From assembly GCF_042683565.1 (NCBI RefSeq), contig NZ_JBHUJW010000043.1:1075287-1139286 (forward strand): a stretch of DNA of 64,000 nt, given 5' to 3'. The notes under the pieces are model-generated. The model was not told where the DNA came from, did no database searches, and saw only the letters and a list, made by a program, of their open reading frames with translations. This document shows positions 42,983-51,433 of the stretch, piece by piece. The stretch comes from Brevibacillus sp042683565 (GTDB taxonomy: Bacteria > Bacillota > Bacilli > Brevibacillales > Brevibacillaceae). Every line of letters starts with the position of its first letter. Position 1 is the first letter of the stretch. Both the position numbers and the translations under genes were made by a program.

Positions 42983-43762
42983 CTAATTATTGCTGACAAA
43001 TTCGCCTTCGTACACGTCTTGCTTACCGTCTTTTTCGGCTTTCAGCGTAAAGGTGCGGATGCCGTCGTACGTGTCGTGATTGAATTCAAACGTACCGTCG
43101 GAATTGACCTCTACTTCAAAGGACTTGTCCTCCAGCGTGATGACGAGATCGCTGCCCGGCTCCACTTGTCCGCTGACCCGGTACAGACCGATCGTAGCGA
43201 TGGCAAACGTTTTTCCTTTCACTGTGGAACGGTCGATCAGCTTGGCTTCATTTGCCGATGTATCCGGCTTTTGCACCGTGGTGTTGTCTTTTGGCGTTTC
43301 GGTTGTCGCTGTGTTCTCTGCGGATGGCATGTCCGAAATCAGTACAGTCTGGGAAGCCTGATTCCAGTCTACTTTGTAATCGAGCGCTTCTGCGATAAAA
43401 CGGACGGGCACCATGGTGCGCTGGTTGATGATTTGCGCCGGGACGTCCAGATTGATGGTTTGTCCGTTTTTCCTGGCGATTTTTTGTGTCACGACCAGGC
43501 GGACGTTGTTCGTGCCTTTGTTGATCGTCACTGTCCGTGTTTGTTCGTTCCATTCGACATCAAAGCCAAGGGTTTCTGCGATCGGACGGATCGGCACCAA
43601 AGTACGGCTCTCGCGGATCACCGGCTTTTGGTCTGGGAATGCAATCGCCTTTTGGTTGTATTCCACCTTAATCGCAGCTGGCGCCGCAGCGGCGGAAGCA
43701 GAGAAAGCGGCTGCTGGCACGAGCGCGATGGTCAGGACGAGCGAGGCTAATTTTTTTAGCAT
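42983..43762 (-). CDS. Copper amine oxidase N-terminal-like stalk domain protein
   Basis: 259 residues with a signal peptide (residues 1-~27, cleavage near ASA). Two copper-amine-oxidase-N-like repeats are marked by RTLVPIRPIAETLGF and RTMVPVRFIAEALDY, a family common in Bacillales secreted proteins. A 40-residue Thr/Asp-rich linker follows, then a beta-rich C-terminal module (GKTFAIATIGLYRVSGQVE...). No oxidase domain is present. ATG 43762 has AAAAGGAG upstream. Divergent from the NamZ-deacetylase gene. Confidence 0.82.
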   Translation of the reverse strand: MLKKLASLVLTIALVPAAAFSASAAAAPAAIKVEYNQKAIAFPDQKPVIRESRTLVPIRPIAETLGFDVEWNEQTRTVTINKGTNNVRLVVTQKIARKNGQTINLDVPAQIINQRTMVPVRFIAEALDYKVDWNQASQTVLISDMPSAENTATTETPKDNTTVQKPDTSANEAKLIDRSTVKGKTFAIATIGLYRVSGQVEPGSDLVITLEDKSFEVEVNSDGTFEFNHDTYDGIRTFTLKAEKDGKQDVYEGEFVSNN

Positions 43763-44039
43763 TTGGTCCACTCCTTTTCAAAAAAGATTCGCACGTTTCT
43801 AAATCTACTATAGGTAGTTGGCCGATGCAAGCGATCCGACTGCAAGAAACAGACGCAACGCCCATTGTAAGAGCTGTCCCGGCAGCAGACAAATGGAAAA
43901 AACTGGATTTCCGACTCCTGTCGAACTATGCCCTTTGAACTATTTTCAAATTGTTACAAAAATGAAACCAACATGCAGACAAAAACCGTTACAATGAACA
44001 TACACCGCTGTCATTTTTCATTTGAAAGAGGCAAAGACG

Positions 44040-46154
44040 ATGAAAAAAATAATTCCTTTCCTCATCCTCGCACTTATTTTTTGCATGATTCCTCCGGGCG
44101 GAAGTTCCGCGAACACAGCTGCCATCCAACTAGGCAGCGATGTGCTGTTCGAGCAATTCCACTCCTTGATCGAAGGCAAGAAAGTCGGCCTGCTGACAAA
44201 CCAGACCGGCGTTAACAGCCAGGGAACGAGTACGATCGACCAACTTCGACGCGATCGCAGCGTCACGCTCGCAGCCCTCATCGCCCCTGAATACGGCCTT
44301 GACGGCAAGACCCCTGCCAGCCAGGAGGTGACTCCTTCCATCCACCCTGTATACGGCATCCCCGTTTACGATTGGAACGCAGCGAAGAAGGAGCCCTCGG
44401 ATGTGTTTGAACATGTGGATGTGCTGCTCGTCGACCTGCAAGATACCGGGGCACGCACGAACCCTTACATTACGAACCTGTACGATTGCCTGTCAGCCGC
44501 AGCAAAACAGGGCAAACCGGTCATCGTTCTGGATCGTCCCAATCCGCTGGGAGGGCAGCTGGTCGACGGCCCTGTACTGGAAGCGCCGCTTCGCTCCTCC
44601 ATCGGACCTGACACACTGCCTCTTGCCCACGGCATGACCATCGGGGAGCTGGCTCTGTTCTTCAACCGCAACATCGGTGCAGACCTGACTGTCGTCCCCA
44701 TGCAGGGCTATACCCGCGCGATGCTGTATCAGGAGACGGGTCTTGCATGGACGCCGAATGCGCCGCAGCTCGGGACATTGCCGGCCGTGTTTGATTCCCT
44801 GGCAACAGGCATCGCCGACGGGACCTCTCTTTTGGTCGCTGACGACTTTTCCTGGATCGGCGGCGAAGGGATCGATGCCAACCGCTTTGCGGATGCTCTC
44901 AATGCCAGCCTCTTGCCAGGGGTGGTATTCTTGCCCGACACCCGCAATGGCGCTGGGGGAGTGAAGCTGCAAATCATGAATGTCCATCTGTACAACCCGG
45001 TCAAAACGGGCATGTACATCCTGGCTTATGCGCGGCAGCTTGGCCACTTCCCCGTTCCCCAGAGCACGGACACGGAAATTTCGCTCTTGGACCGGACGAT
45101 GGGAGCCGCAAAAATCAGCGAAGCGCTGGCGCAGGAAAAGAGTCCGCAAGACCTGGAAGCCCTCTACGCCGATCAGCTTGCTGCATTCAAAGAGCTGCGC
45201 AAACCGTACCTGATCTACGGTGACGAGCCATATCTGCCGCTGCTGCCGATCAAGAGCAAGGCTGCTGCTGTGCCGCAGGCGGGCGCGAAGGGAGAGGCCA
45301 ATCCCGTGCAGCCAAGTGACAAACCAGTGCAGACCGGAACAAAACCTGCTCAACCTGGCACCGCTCCAGCAACTCCGGGAGCCAAACCCGCTCAGTCTGG
45401 TGCAACACCGGCGCCGACTGCGGTCAAACCGGCACAGCCAGCTGCCAAGCCGCCCGCAGGCAAGCCAGCCGTCAAGCCGCCTGTTGCCAAACCTGCAACA
45501 GACAAGGTGGCGTATCTGACCTTTGACGACGGACCATCTGCCGTGACGCCGCACGTGCTCGATACATTGAAAAAATTCGGAATCAAGGCAACGTTCTTTA
45601 TCGTCGGACGCAATGTTCCGGGACATGAAGCCATTCTCAAGCGCACTGTTGCCGAAGGGCACGCGATCGGCGGACATACCTACTCTCACGATTACAGCAT
45701 CGTGTACAAAACCAAGGAGGCATTTTTCGCCGATCTGGAAAAGGGAAACCAGCTGATCGAAAAAGCGTCGGGGATCAAACCGACCCTGTTCCGCTATCCC
45801 GGCGGCAGTACGAATACGGTCAGCCACAAGTATCAGGACGCCAAGCAGTACAGCCTCGCCAATCCCGTGATGAATGCCATCAAGGCGGAAGCGGCCAATC
45901 GCCACTACATCTTCATCGACTGGAATGTGACCAACGGAGACGCGAGAAGCAACAAATACACTGCTGCCAGCGCAATCGCCAACATCAAGCAGCAAGTGAA
46001 GAACCAGAAAGAAATCGTCATCCTGATGCACGACTCAAGCACCAAGTCTCCTACTGCCCAGGCGCTGCCGGAGATCATTACCTTCCTGAAGTCCAAAGGC
46101 TACCGGTTCGACGTCATCCGGCCCGACCATCCGACGGTATCCACCGTCAAATAA
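44040..46154 (+). CDS. NamZ-like exo-muramidase (DUF1343) fused to polysaccharide deacetylase
   Basis: 704-residue exported protein with three parts. Residues 1-~25 are a signal peptide. Residues ~30-400 are a DUF1343/NamZ exo-beta-N-acetylmuramidase-like domain (KKVGLLTNQTGVN, PEYG at 83-86, VLLVDLQDTGAR, DRPNPLGG, IGGEGIDANRF). A Pro/Ala/Lys/Gln-rich linker of ~85 residues follows. Residues ~485-704 are a NodB deacetylase: TFDDGPS (Asp496, Asp497), HTYSH (His546, His550), RYPGG and LMHDSS. It would act on peptidoglycan outside the cell. The usual NamZ PEHG reads PEYG here. Confidence 0.88.
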   Translation: MKKIIPFLILALIFCMIPPGGSSANTAAIQLGSDVLFEQFHSLIEGKKVGLLTNQTGVNSQGTSTIDQLRRDRSVTLAALIAPEYGLDGKTPASQEVTPSIHPVYGIPVYDWNAAKKEPSDVFEHVDVLLVDLQDTGARTNPYITNLYDCLSAAAKQGKPVIVLDRPNPLGGQLVDGPVLEAPLRSSIGPDTLPLAHGMTIGELALFFNRNIGADLTVVPMQGYTRAMLYQETGLAWTPNAPQLGTLPAVFDSLATGIADGTSLLVADDFSWIGGEGIDANRFADALNASLLPGVVFLPDTRNGAGGVKLQIMNVHLYNPVKTGMYILAYARQLGHFPVPQSTDTEISLLDRTMGAAKISEALAQEKSPQDLEALYADQLAAFKELRKPYLIYGDEPYLPLLPIKSKAAAVPQAGAKGEANPVQPSDKPVQTGTKPAQPGTAPATPGAKPAQSGATPAPTAVKPAQPAAKPPAGKPAVKPPVAKPATDKVAYLTFDDGPSAVTPHVLDTLKKFGIKATFFIVGRNVPGHEAILKRTVAEGHAIGGHTYSHDYSIVYKTKEAFFADLEKGNQLIEKASGIKPTLFRYPGGSTNTVSHKYQDAKQYSLANPVMNAIKAEAANRHYIFIDWNVTNGDARSNKYTAASAIANIKQQVKNQKEIVILMHDSSTKSPTAQALPEIITFLKSKGYRFDVIRPDHPTVSTVK

Positions 46155-46172
46155 TGGCTCACCTGCTGCACG

Positions 46173-46217
46173 TAAAAAGTCCGCTCCCGGCCATCCAGAC
46201 CGTCGAGCGGGATTTTT
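46173..46217. terminator. Bidirectional terminator
   Basis: AAAAA..CCGCTC/GAGCGG..TTTTT hairpin (46174-46217) between convergent genes, with T-runs on both strands. Confidence 0.75.
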
Positions 46218-46246
46218 CTGTTTCGATTTTTTATTGGTTTGCTTTT

Positions 46247-47818
46247 TTATTGCTGCGTGGCGAGAACCTCATAGCGTTGGCGCAGCTCCCGTTTCAAAAT
46301 TTTTCCGCTCGGATTGCGCGGCAAATTGTCGGCGATCACGACGTATTTCGGCGCCTTGAAGGTGGAGAGCCGCTCCTTGCAAAAAACGAGTATCTCCTCC
46401 TCGGTCAAGACCTCGCCTGCTTTCGGCACGACGACTGCCGTAACCGCTTCGATCCAGTACGGATGTGGAATGCCGATGACCGCTGCCTCGGACACCTTCG
46501 GATGCAGGTAGATCACTTCCTCCACTTCCCGGCTCGCTATGTTTTCTCCCCCTGACTTGATCATATCTTTTTTCCGGTCGACTACGGTAATGTATCCTTC
46601 CTCGTCCATGATCCCCAAATCTCCGCTGTGGAACCATCCGCCGAAAAAGGCGGCCTGCGTCTTTTCCGGATCGCGGTAGTAGCCGATCATGGCGTGGCTG
46701 GTCCGGTGTACGATTTCGCCGATGCTGCCGCGCGGCACTTCGTTTCCTTCGTCGTCCACGATTTTCGTCTCCACATTGAGGGCAGGCTTCCCGGCCGAAC
46801 CCGCCTTGCGGATCTGCTCATCCGGCCCAAGCACCGTGGCGAGCGGAGCTACCTCCGTCTGGCCGTAGAAGTTGTAGAACCGTGCATTGGGCAGTCGCTG
46901 ATTCAGCTCCTTCAGCACTTCGACAGGCATGATCGCCGCACCGTAATAGCATTTCTTCAAGGAACCAAGATTGCGCGAGGCAAAATCAGGCGAACGCAGC
47001 AGCGCAATCCAGACCGTCGGCGGGCAAAACAGCTGGGTCGCCTGGAGGGCCTCCACCGCCTCCAGCAGCAGTGCCGGAGTCGCCTGCTCCAGAATGATAC
47101 CGCTTCCCCCCAAATAAATGTATGGCCCCAAAAAGCAGTGCAGCTGGGCGCTGTGGAACAGCGGCAGCGCGTGAACGGCTACGTCATCCGCCTTCATGTC
47201 GCCGTCGATAATCGTGCTGACATATTCGGAGATGATGCTCTTGTGGGTGAGCATGACCCCTTTTGGCCTGGATTCCGTGCCGCTGGTGTACAATATATGG
47301 GCGACATCCTCGTCGTCGAGGTCGACATCTGGCTCGTCGTCGCTCGCGCCCGCGATCAGCTCGCGAAGCGGCAGCCATTCCCCTGTCCGGGCAGCTGGCC
47401 TGGAAATGAGCGACTTGAGCCGAGGCGCTACCCCCGACAATACGACAGCCTGTTCGGCAATTTCGCGAAATTCGGGCGCGGCAAAGACGGCAGCCGCTTC
47501 CGCATGCCCCAGGATAAACGCCACGTCGTCCTTGTTCAGCATGAAGTTGATCGGTACCATGATAATGCCTGCCTTGGCCAAGGCAAAATTGAGGATGACA
47601 AAGTCCATGGAGTTGCGGGACAGGACAGCCGCCCGCTCACCTTTTTGCAGTCCCATTGCGATCAGGGCATTCGCAGTCCGGTTGACGATGCGATCCAGTT
47701 CGCGGTATGTAAGCACTTCCTCCTCAAATCGCAACGCGGTTTTGTCGGGATACCTTGCATGACTTCGCCGCAAAATGTCCCCCAGCGTATTTCTCCTGAC
47801 CCTTTTGGCTTCGATCAT
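46247..47818 (-). CDS. Acyl-CoA ligase (AMP-binding)
   Basis: 523-residue acyl-CoA synthetase of the FadD/LcfB superfamily. The ATP-binding motif YTSGTESRPKGVMLTHKS, the YGQTEVAPLAT loop, GDLGIMDEEGYITVVDRKKDMI and the C-terminal NPSGKILKREL lysine motif are all present. It likely activates a medium- or long-chain or aromatic acid. ATG 47818 is preferred: GGGGG lies 10 nt upstream and the ATG at 47827 is too near it. The partner pathway is not shown by its neighbours. Confidence 0.88.
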   Translation of the reverse strand: MIEAKRVRRNTLGDILRRSHARYPDKTALRFEEEVLTYRELDRIVNRTANALIAMGLQKGERAAVLSRNSMDFVILNFALAKAGIIMVPINFMLNKDDVAFILGHAEAAAVFAAPEFREIAEQAVVLSGVAPRLKSLISRPAARTGEWLPLRELIAGASDDEPDVDLDDEDVAHILYTSGTESRPKGVMLTHKSIISEYVSTIIDGDMKADDVAVHALPLFHSAQLHCFLGPYIYLGGSGIILEQATPALLLEAVEALQATQLFCPPTVWIALLRSPDFASRNLGSLKKCYYGAAIMPVEVLKELNQRLPNARFYNFYGQTEVAPLATVLGPDEQIRKAGSAGKPALNVETKIVDDEGNEVPRGSIGEIVHRTSHAMIGYYRDPEKTQAAFFGGWFHSGDLGIMDEEGYITVVDRKKDMIKSGGENIASREVEEVIYLHPKVSEAAVIGIPHPYWIEAVTAVVVPKAGEVLTEEEILVFCKERLSTFKAPKYVVIADNLPRNPSGKILKRELRQRYEVLATQQ

Positions 47819-47900
47819 CGGTCGCATGCCCCCTACCAGTTTTTTCTTCTAGTATAGCAACAATTATCTGTATTGTATTTATTTTCTGATATTTTAGAGC

Positions 47901-47940
47901 AAAAAAGACGGCAGCTTCGTCTGCATTATTGAAGCTGCCG
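47901..47940 (-). terminator. Intrinsic terminator
   Basis: Perfect 10-bp stem CGGCAGCTTC (47909-47918)/GAAGCTGCCG (47931-47940), with six T on the minus strand. No minus-strand gene ends directly before it. Confidence 0.75.
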
Positions 47941-48112
47941 CGGGGCCCCAAGAAACAATCGAGTCCTTACGTACAGGATATACCATTATGAAAGATTCAT
48001 CGACATTGATGTTGCTGGATTTTCAGGAAAAATACGGTGCCCTGCCGCAGCACTGCCGAAAAAGCCGCCCGCAAATCCTTGCACGACTGGACACACAAGC
48101 CCAAGGTACAGG

Positions 48113-48154
48113 CAAAAAAATAGCGGCGACTCTCTGCACAGATTCGTCCGCCGC
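48113..48154 (-). terminator. Intrinsic terminator, 200 nt after tRNA-Ser
   Basis: Stem GCGGCGAC (48123-48130)/GTC-C-GCCGC (48146-48154, one bulged C) followed on the minus strand by TATTTTTTT. Confidence 0.65.
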
Positions 48155-48351
48155 AAGTTCCCCAAATGTTTGTACTAGATGATGATTTCCTTACAAACCC
48201 ATTATGCATCCAGAGAACTGCTGGTTCCACAAGTAAATGATGGAATCAGAGGGAGTTTTACGCATTTTCCGGTAAGGCGGACAAAATCAAAAACGTCCCG
48301 CTGGGAAAGCACAGTGGCCTCCCCGAACGGAACGTATATCTGCGAAAAGTA

Positions 48352-48440
48352 TGGCGGAGGGAGCAGGATTCGAACCCGCGTGAGCTTGCACTCTAACGGT
48401 TTTCAAGACCGCCCCGTTATGACCACTTCGGTATCCCTCC
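48352..48440 (-). tRNA. tRNA-Ser(UGA)
   Basis: 89-nt class II tRNA read on the minus strand: acceptor GGAGGGA/TCCCTCC, anticodon UGA in the loop CTTGAAA, long variable arm, T-loop GGTTCGAATCC and encoded CCA. It stands alone with its own promoter. Confidence 0.95.
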
Positions 48441-48458
48441 ACATTTTGAACAAGTCTT

Positions 48459-48488
48459 AGTATAGCACAGCGATCCGGTAGCTGACAA
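48459..48488 (-). promoter_or_regulatory. Promoter of tRNA-Ser(UGA)
   Basis: TTGTCA (48488-48483), 18-nt spacer, extended -10 TGCTATACT with TATACT at 48464-48459, on the minus strand. Confidence 0.7.
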
Positions 48489-48624
48489 GTTCGCTCCACA
48501 GATTGGAAAATGCGACACTGCACTTGTACGGGATCGGGTATTCTGTTCCATTCTTGGTCTGAACAAGTATGGCCTGGCTCCTCTCCGGGGGAGCGGCAGC
48601 CAGGCGCTTCTCAGGCGAATCGGT

Positions 48625-50043
48625 CTACTTTTTCAGCACGACAAGCTTCAGCTCGGTCAGCTCCTCGATTGCATACTTGACCCCTTCGCGTCCCATCCCG
48701 CTTTCCTTGACGCCTCCGTACGGCATATGGTCCACGCGGAAAGTAGGAATATCGTTGATCATCACTCCGCCGACATGCAGCTCGTCGGCGGCTTGCAGGG
48801 CGAGGCCAAGGTTGTTCGTGTAGATCCCTGCCTGCAGGCCGTAGCGGGAGTCGTTGACGAGCGCGATTGCCTCCTGGACGGATTCGACCGCGTTGACCAG
48901 CACTACAGGTCCAAACACTTCCTGGCAAGACACCTTTGCCTCTGCGGGCACCCCGGTCAAGACCGTCGGCTGCAGCATGCGTCCAACCACTTCTCCGCCG
49001 CACTCCACGCGAGCCCCCTGCTGCTTCGCTTCTTCGATCCAGGCAACAGCTCGCTCCGTCTCACGCGGGCTGATCATGGCGGAATAGTCTGCGTCCTCGG
49101 ACAAGGAATCTCCCCCGCGCAGCTTTTTCGTCTCTGCCACGAACTTGCTGACGAACTCCGCAAAGCGTTCTTTGACAACGTAAATGCGCTGGACGGAAAT
49201 GCACACTTGTCCGGAGTAGGCAAAAGCGCCGAAGATACAGCGGGGAATGACCTCGTCGAGATTGACGTCGCGGTCGATGATGACCGCCGAGTTCGAGCCG
49301 AGCTCCAGCGTCACCCGTTTCAGTCCTGCGCGGTTGCGGATGTCGATCCCGACGGCAGGACTTCCGGTGAAGGTCAGCGCTTTTACGCGCGGGTCGGTCA
49401 CCAAGAGGTCGCCGACGGACGCGCCGCTTCCTGTCACCACGTTCAATGCGCCAGCGGGCACTCCTGCCTGCTCAGCGATCTCGGCCAGGAAAAAGGCAGA
49501 CAGCGGCGTTTGGGAAGCCGGTTTCAGGACGACGGCATTGCCTGCAGCCAATGCTGGCCCTACCTTGTGCGCCACGAGGTTCATCGGGAAGTTAAACGGC
49601 GTAATCGCGCCGACCACCCCGAGCGGCTCGCGCACGGTGTAAGCCAGTCTGCCTTCCCCTCCGATCGCTGCATCCAGCGACAGCGTCTCCCCGTGAATGC
49701 GCTTCGCTTCCTCGGCTGCGAACTTGTAGGTCTGTATGGTGCGGATCACCTCGCCCCTCGCCGTCTTGATCGGCTTGCCGGCTTCCAGCGCGATGATTCT
49801 GGCGGCCTCCTCCAGTCTTTCATCCATCAGGCGAGAGATTTTTTCCAGAATCGCCGCCCGCTGATAGGCAGGCATCCGGCGCATGACTGCCGCAGCTTCT
49901 TCGGCAGCGTCTATCGCCTTTTTCACCGTCTCGGCGTCCGCCAGCGGGATTTGGGCGATTTCCTCGCCGCTATAAGGAGCATACAACGCGGCGTACTCGG
50001 CTGTCGGCACCCACCTACCGCCGATAAAGCATTGTTTCTTCAT
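48625..50043 (-). CDS. Aldehyde dehydrogenase (semialdehyde type), last gene of yod/gab operon
   Basis: 472-residue NAD(P)-dependent aldehyde dehydrogenase. Catalytic Cys281 lies in FAYSGQVCISVQR and the general base Glu247 in TLELGSNSAV; TGSPAVG is the cofactor loop. Placed 15 bp after gabT, so it likely oxidises the semialdehyde made by that transaminase, e.g. succinate semialdehyde. ATG 50043 has GGGGGAG upstream. The substrate is inferred from context only; the sequence resembles broad-range lactaldehyde/succinate-semialdehyde dehydrogenases. Confidence 0.87.
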   Translation of the reverse strand: MKKQCFIGGRWVPTAEYAALYAPYSGEEIAQIPLADAETVKKAIDAAEEAAAVMRRMPAYQRAAILEKISRLMDERLEEAARIIALEAGKPIKTARGEVIRTIQTYKFAAEEAKRIHGETLSLDAAIGGEGRLAYTVREPLGVVGAITPFNFPMNLVAHKVGPALAAGNAVVLKPASQTPLSAFFLAEIAEQAGVPAGALNVVTGSGASVGDLLVTDPRVKALTFTGSPAVGIDIRNRAGLKRVTLELGSNSAVIIDRDVNLDEVIPRCIFGAFAYSGQVCISVQRIYVVKERFAEFVSKFVAETKKLRGGDSLSEDADYSAMISPRETERAVAWIEEAKQQGARVECGGEVVGRMLQPTVLTGVPAEAKVSCQEVFGPVVLVNAVESVQEAIALVNDSRYGLQAGIYTNNLGLALQAADELHVGGVMINDIPTFRVDHMPYGGVKESGMGREGVKYAIEELTELKLVVLKK

Positions 50044-50058
50044 GGCCAACTCCCCCTT

Positions 50059-51420
50059 CTATTGGCGATTCGGCGTGCACAGCCCGGACAGGACATTTTC
50101 CAGCACGCTCAAGCCTTCCTCCAGCTGCTCATCCGTGATGACCAGCGGAGAAAGAATGCGGATCACATTGCTGTACAAACCGGCAGACATGACGACCAGG
50201 CCGTTTTGATAGCAAGCCTGCACGATTTTTGCCGTCAGCTCTTTATTCGGCTCCTTGCTCGCTTTGTCCTTCACCAGCTCGATCGCGCACATCGCGCCAA
50301 GACCCCGGGCATCGCCCACCTCGACGAACTGCTGTTTGAACTGTTCAAAACGTTTGAGAATCGTGTCGCCGATTGTCTTGGCCCTGTCGAGGAAGCCTTC
50401 CTGCTCCATCATTTCGATGACCTTGAGCGCCGCCACACAGCCGAGCGGGCTTCCGCCATAGGTGCCCCCGATTTCTCCCGGGTTCGGCGACTCCATGATT
50501 TCCGCGCGACCGGTTACCGCACTGATCGGCACACCTGCTCCGAGCGATTTGGACATCGTAACAAGATCGGGAACGACGCCGTAATGCTCCATGGCAAACA
50601 TCTTGCCGGTACGGCCAAAGCCGGTTTGCACTTCATCTGCGATCAGGAGAATGCCGTATTTTTCGCAAATGGCTTTGACACCCTGGACGAACGCCTTGGA
50701 TGGGACGACGAATCCGCCTTCGCCCTGAACCGGCTCCATGATAATCGCTGCGACGTTGTCCGCTGCCACTTCGGAGAGGAAAAAGTCTTCAAAGCGGCGC
50801 AGCACTTCTGCATCCGTCTCCTCCGGGGCAGCCCCGAACGGCGCGCGGTAATAGTACGGATAGGTCATCTTGTACGTGTCGGGAGCAAACGGCCCGAACT
50901 CGTATTTGTACGGACGCACTTTGCTCGTCAGCGACATCGCCAGCAGCGTCCGGCCGTGGAAGCCGCGCTCAAAGGAAATGATCGCCTTGCGCCCGGTGTA
51001 TTTGCGGGCGATTTTCACCGCGTTTTCCACGGCTTCGGCGCCGCTGTTCAGGAAAAATGTCTTTTTCGCATGGTCGCCCGGCGTGATCTGGTTCAGTTTT
51101 TCCGCGAGCTGTACATACGGCTCATACATCATCACATGGAAGCACGTGTGTATGTACTGGTCCAGTTGCGCCTTGAGCGCCTCCACGACAGCCGGCGGAC
51201 AGTGACCTGCATTGAGCGAACCGATGGCCCCTGCGAAGTCGATAAACGTATTGCCGTCGACATCCGTCAGCAGCGCGCCTTCCGCTTTGGCGGCAAAGAC
51301 TGGAGTCGTATTGGCTGGACCGCGCGGCACGTTCGCTTCCTTTTTCGCGAGCAATTCCTGCGATCTGGGACCCGGCACAGCCGTTTTCAGCTGGATGAAT
51401 TTCGTCGTAATCGGACTCAT
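50059..51420 (-). CDS. gabT: 4-aminobutyrate aminotransferase
   Basis: 453-residue class III PLP aminotransferase that moves the amino group of GABA (or related omega-amino acids) to 2-oxoglutarate. Features: LNSGAEAVENAVKIAR, the PLP-pocket IADEVQTGFGRTG, and Schiff-base Lys291 in MSKSLGAG. It begins 13 bp after the yodQ-type gene stops, with GGAGGGGG upstream of ATG 51420. A beta-alanine or 5-aminovalerate substrate is also possible. Confidence 0.9.
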   Translation of the reverse strand: MSPITTKFIQLKTAVPGPRSQELLAKKEANVPRGPANTTPVFAAKAEGALLTDVDGNTFIDFAGAIGSLNAGHCPPAVVEALKAQLDQYIHTCFHVMMYEPYVQLAEKLNQITPGDHAKKTFFLNSGAEAVENAVKIARKYTGRKAIISFERGFHGRTLLAMSLTSKVRPYKYEFGPFAPDTYKMTYPYYYRAPFGAAPEETDAEVLRRFEDFFLSEVAADNVAAIIMEPVQGEGGFVVPSKAFVQGVKAICEKYGILLIADEVQTGFGRTGKMFAMEHYGVVPDLVTMSKSLGAGVPISAVTGRAEIMESPNPGEIGGTYGGSPLGCVAALKVIEMMEQEGFLDRAKTIGDTILKRFEQFKQQFVEVGDARGLGAMCAIELVKDKASKEPNKELTAKIVQACYQNGLVVMSAGLYSNVIRILSPLVITDEQLEEGLSVLENVLSGLCTPNRQ

Positions 51421-51433
51421 GGATAACCCCCTC

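Larger units (their letters stand above)
47828..48351. other. Intergenic region with two minus-strand terminator hairpins
   Basis: About 520 bp between the acyl-CoA ligase and tRNA-Ser. Two hairpins with minus-strand T-runs lie in it (see 47901-47940 and 48113-48154). A 64-codon plus-strand frame at 47988 and a minus-strand frame at 48230 have no ribosome-binding site and no family resemblance. No convincing gene is seen; it is not recognisable as SRP RNA. Confidence 0.5.

Noticed and set aside
47988..48182. 64-codon plus-strand frame starting MKDSSTLMLL
   Set aside because: No ribosome-binding site, low-complexity end and no recognisable family; it crosses a minus-strand terminator hairpin.
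48113..48351. SRP RNA gene after tRNA-Ser, as near tRNA-Ser in B. subtilis
   Set aside because: The conserved GGUCAGGUCCGGAAGGAAGCAGC core is absent on both strands.
48727..51426. An 899-codon open frame on the plus strand
   Set aside because: It lies antisense to the aldehyde dehydrogenase and gabT genes, both with complete motifs and ribosome-binding sites. Long antisense frames are expected in GC-rich coding DNA, and its sequence lacks any recognisable domain.
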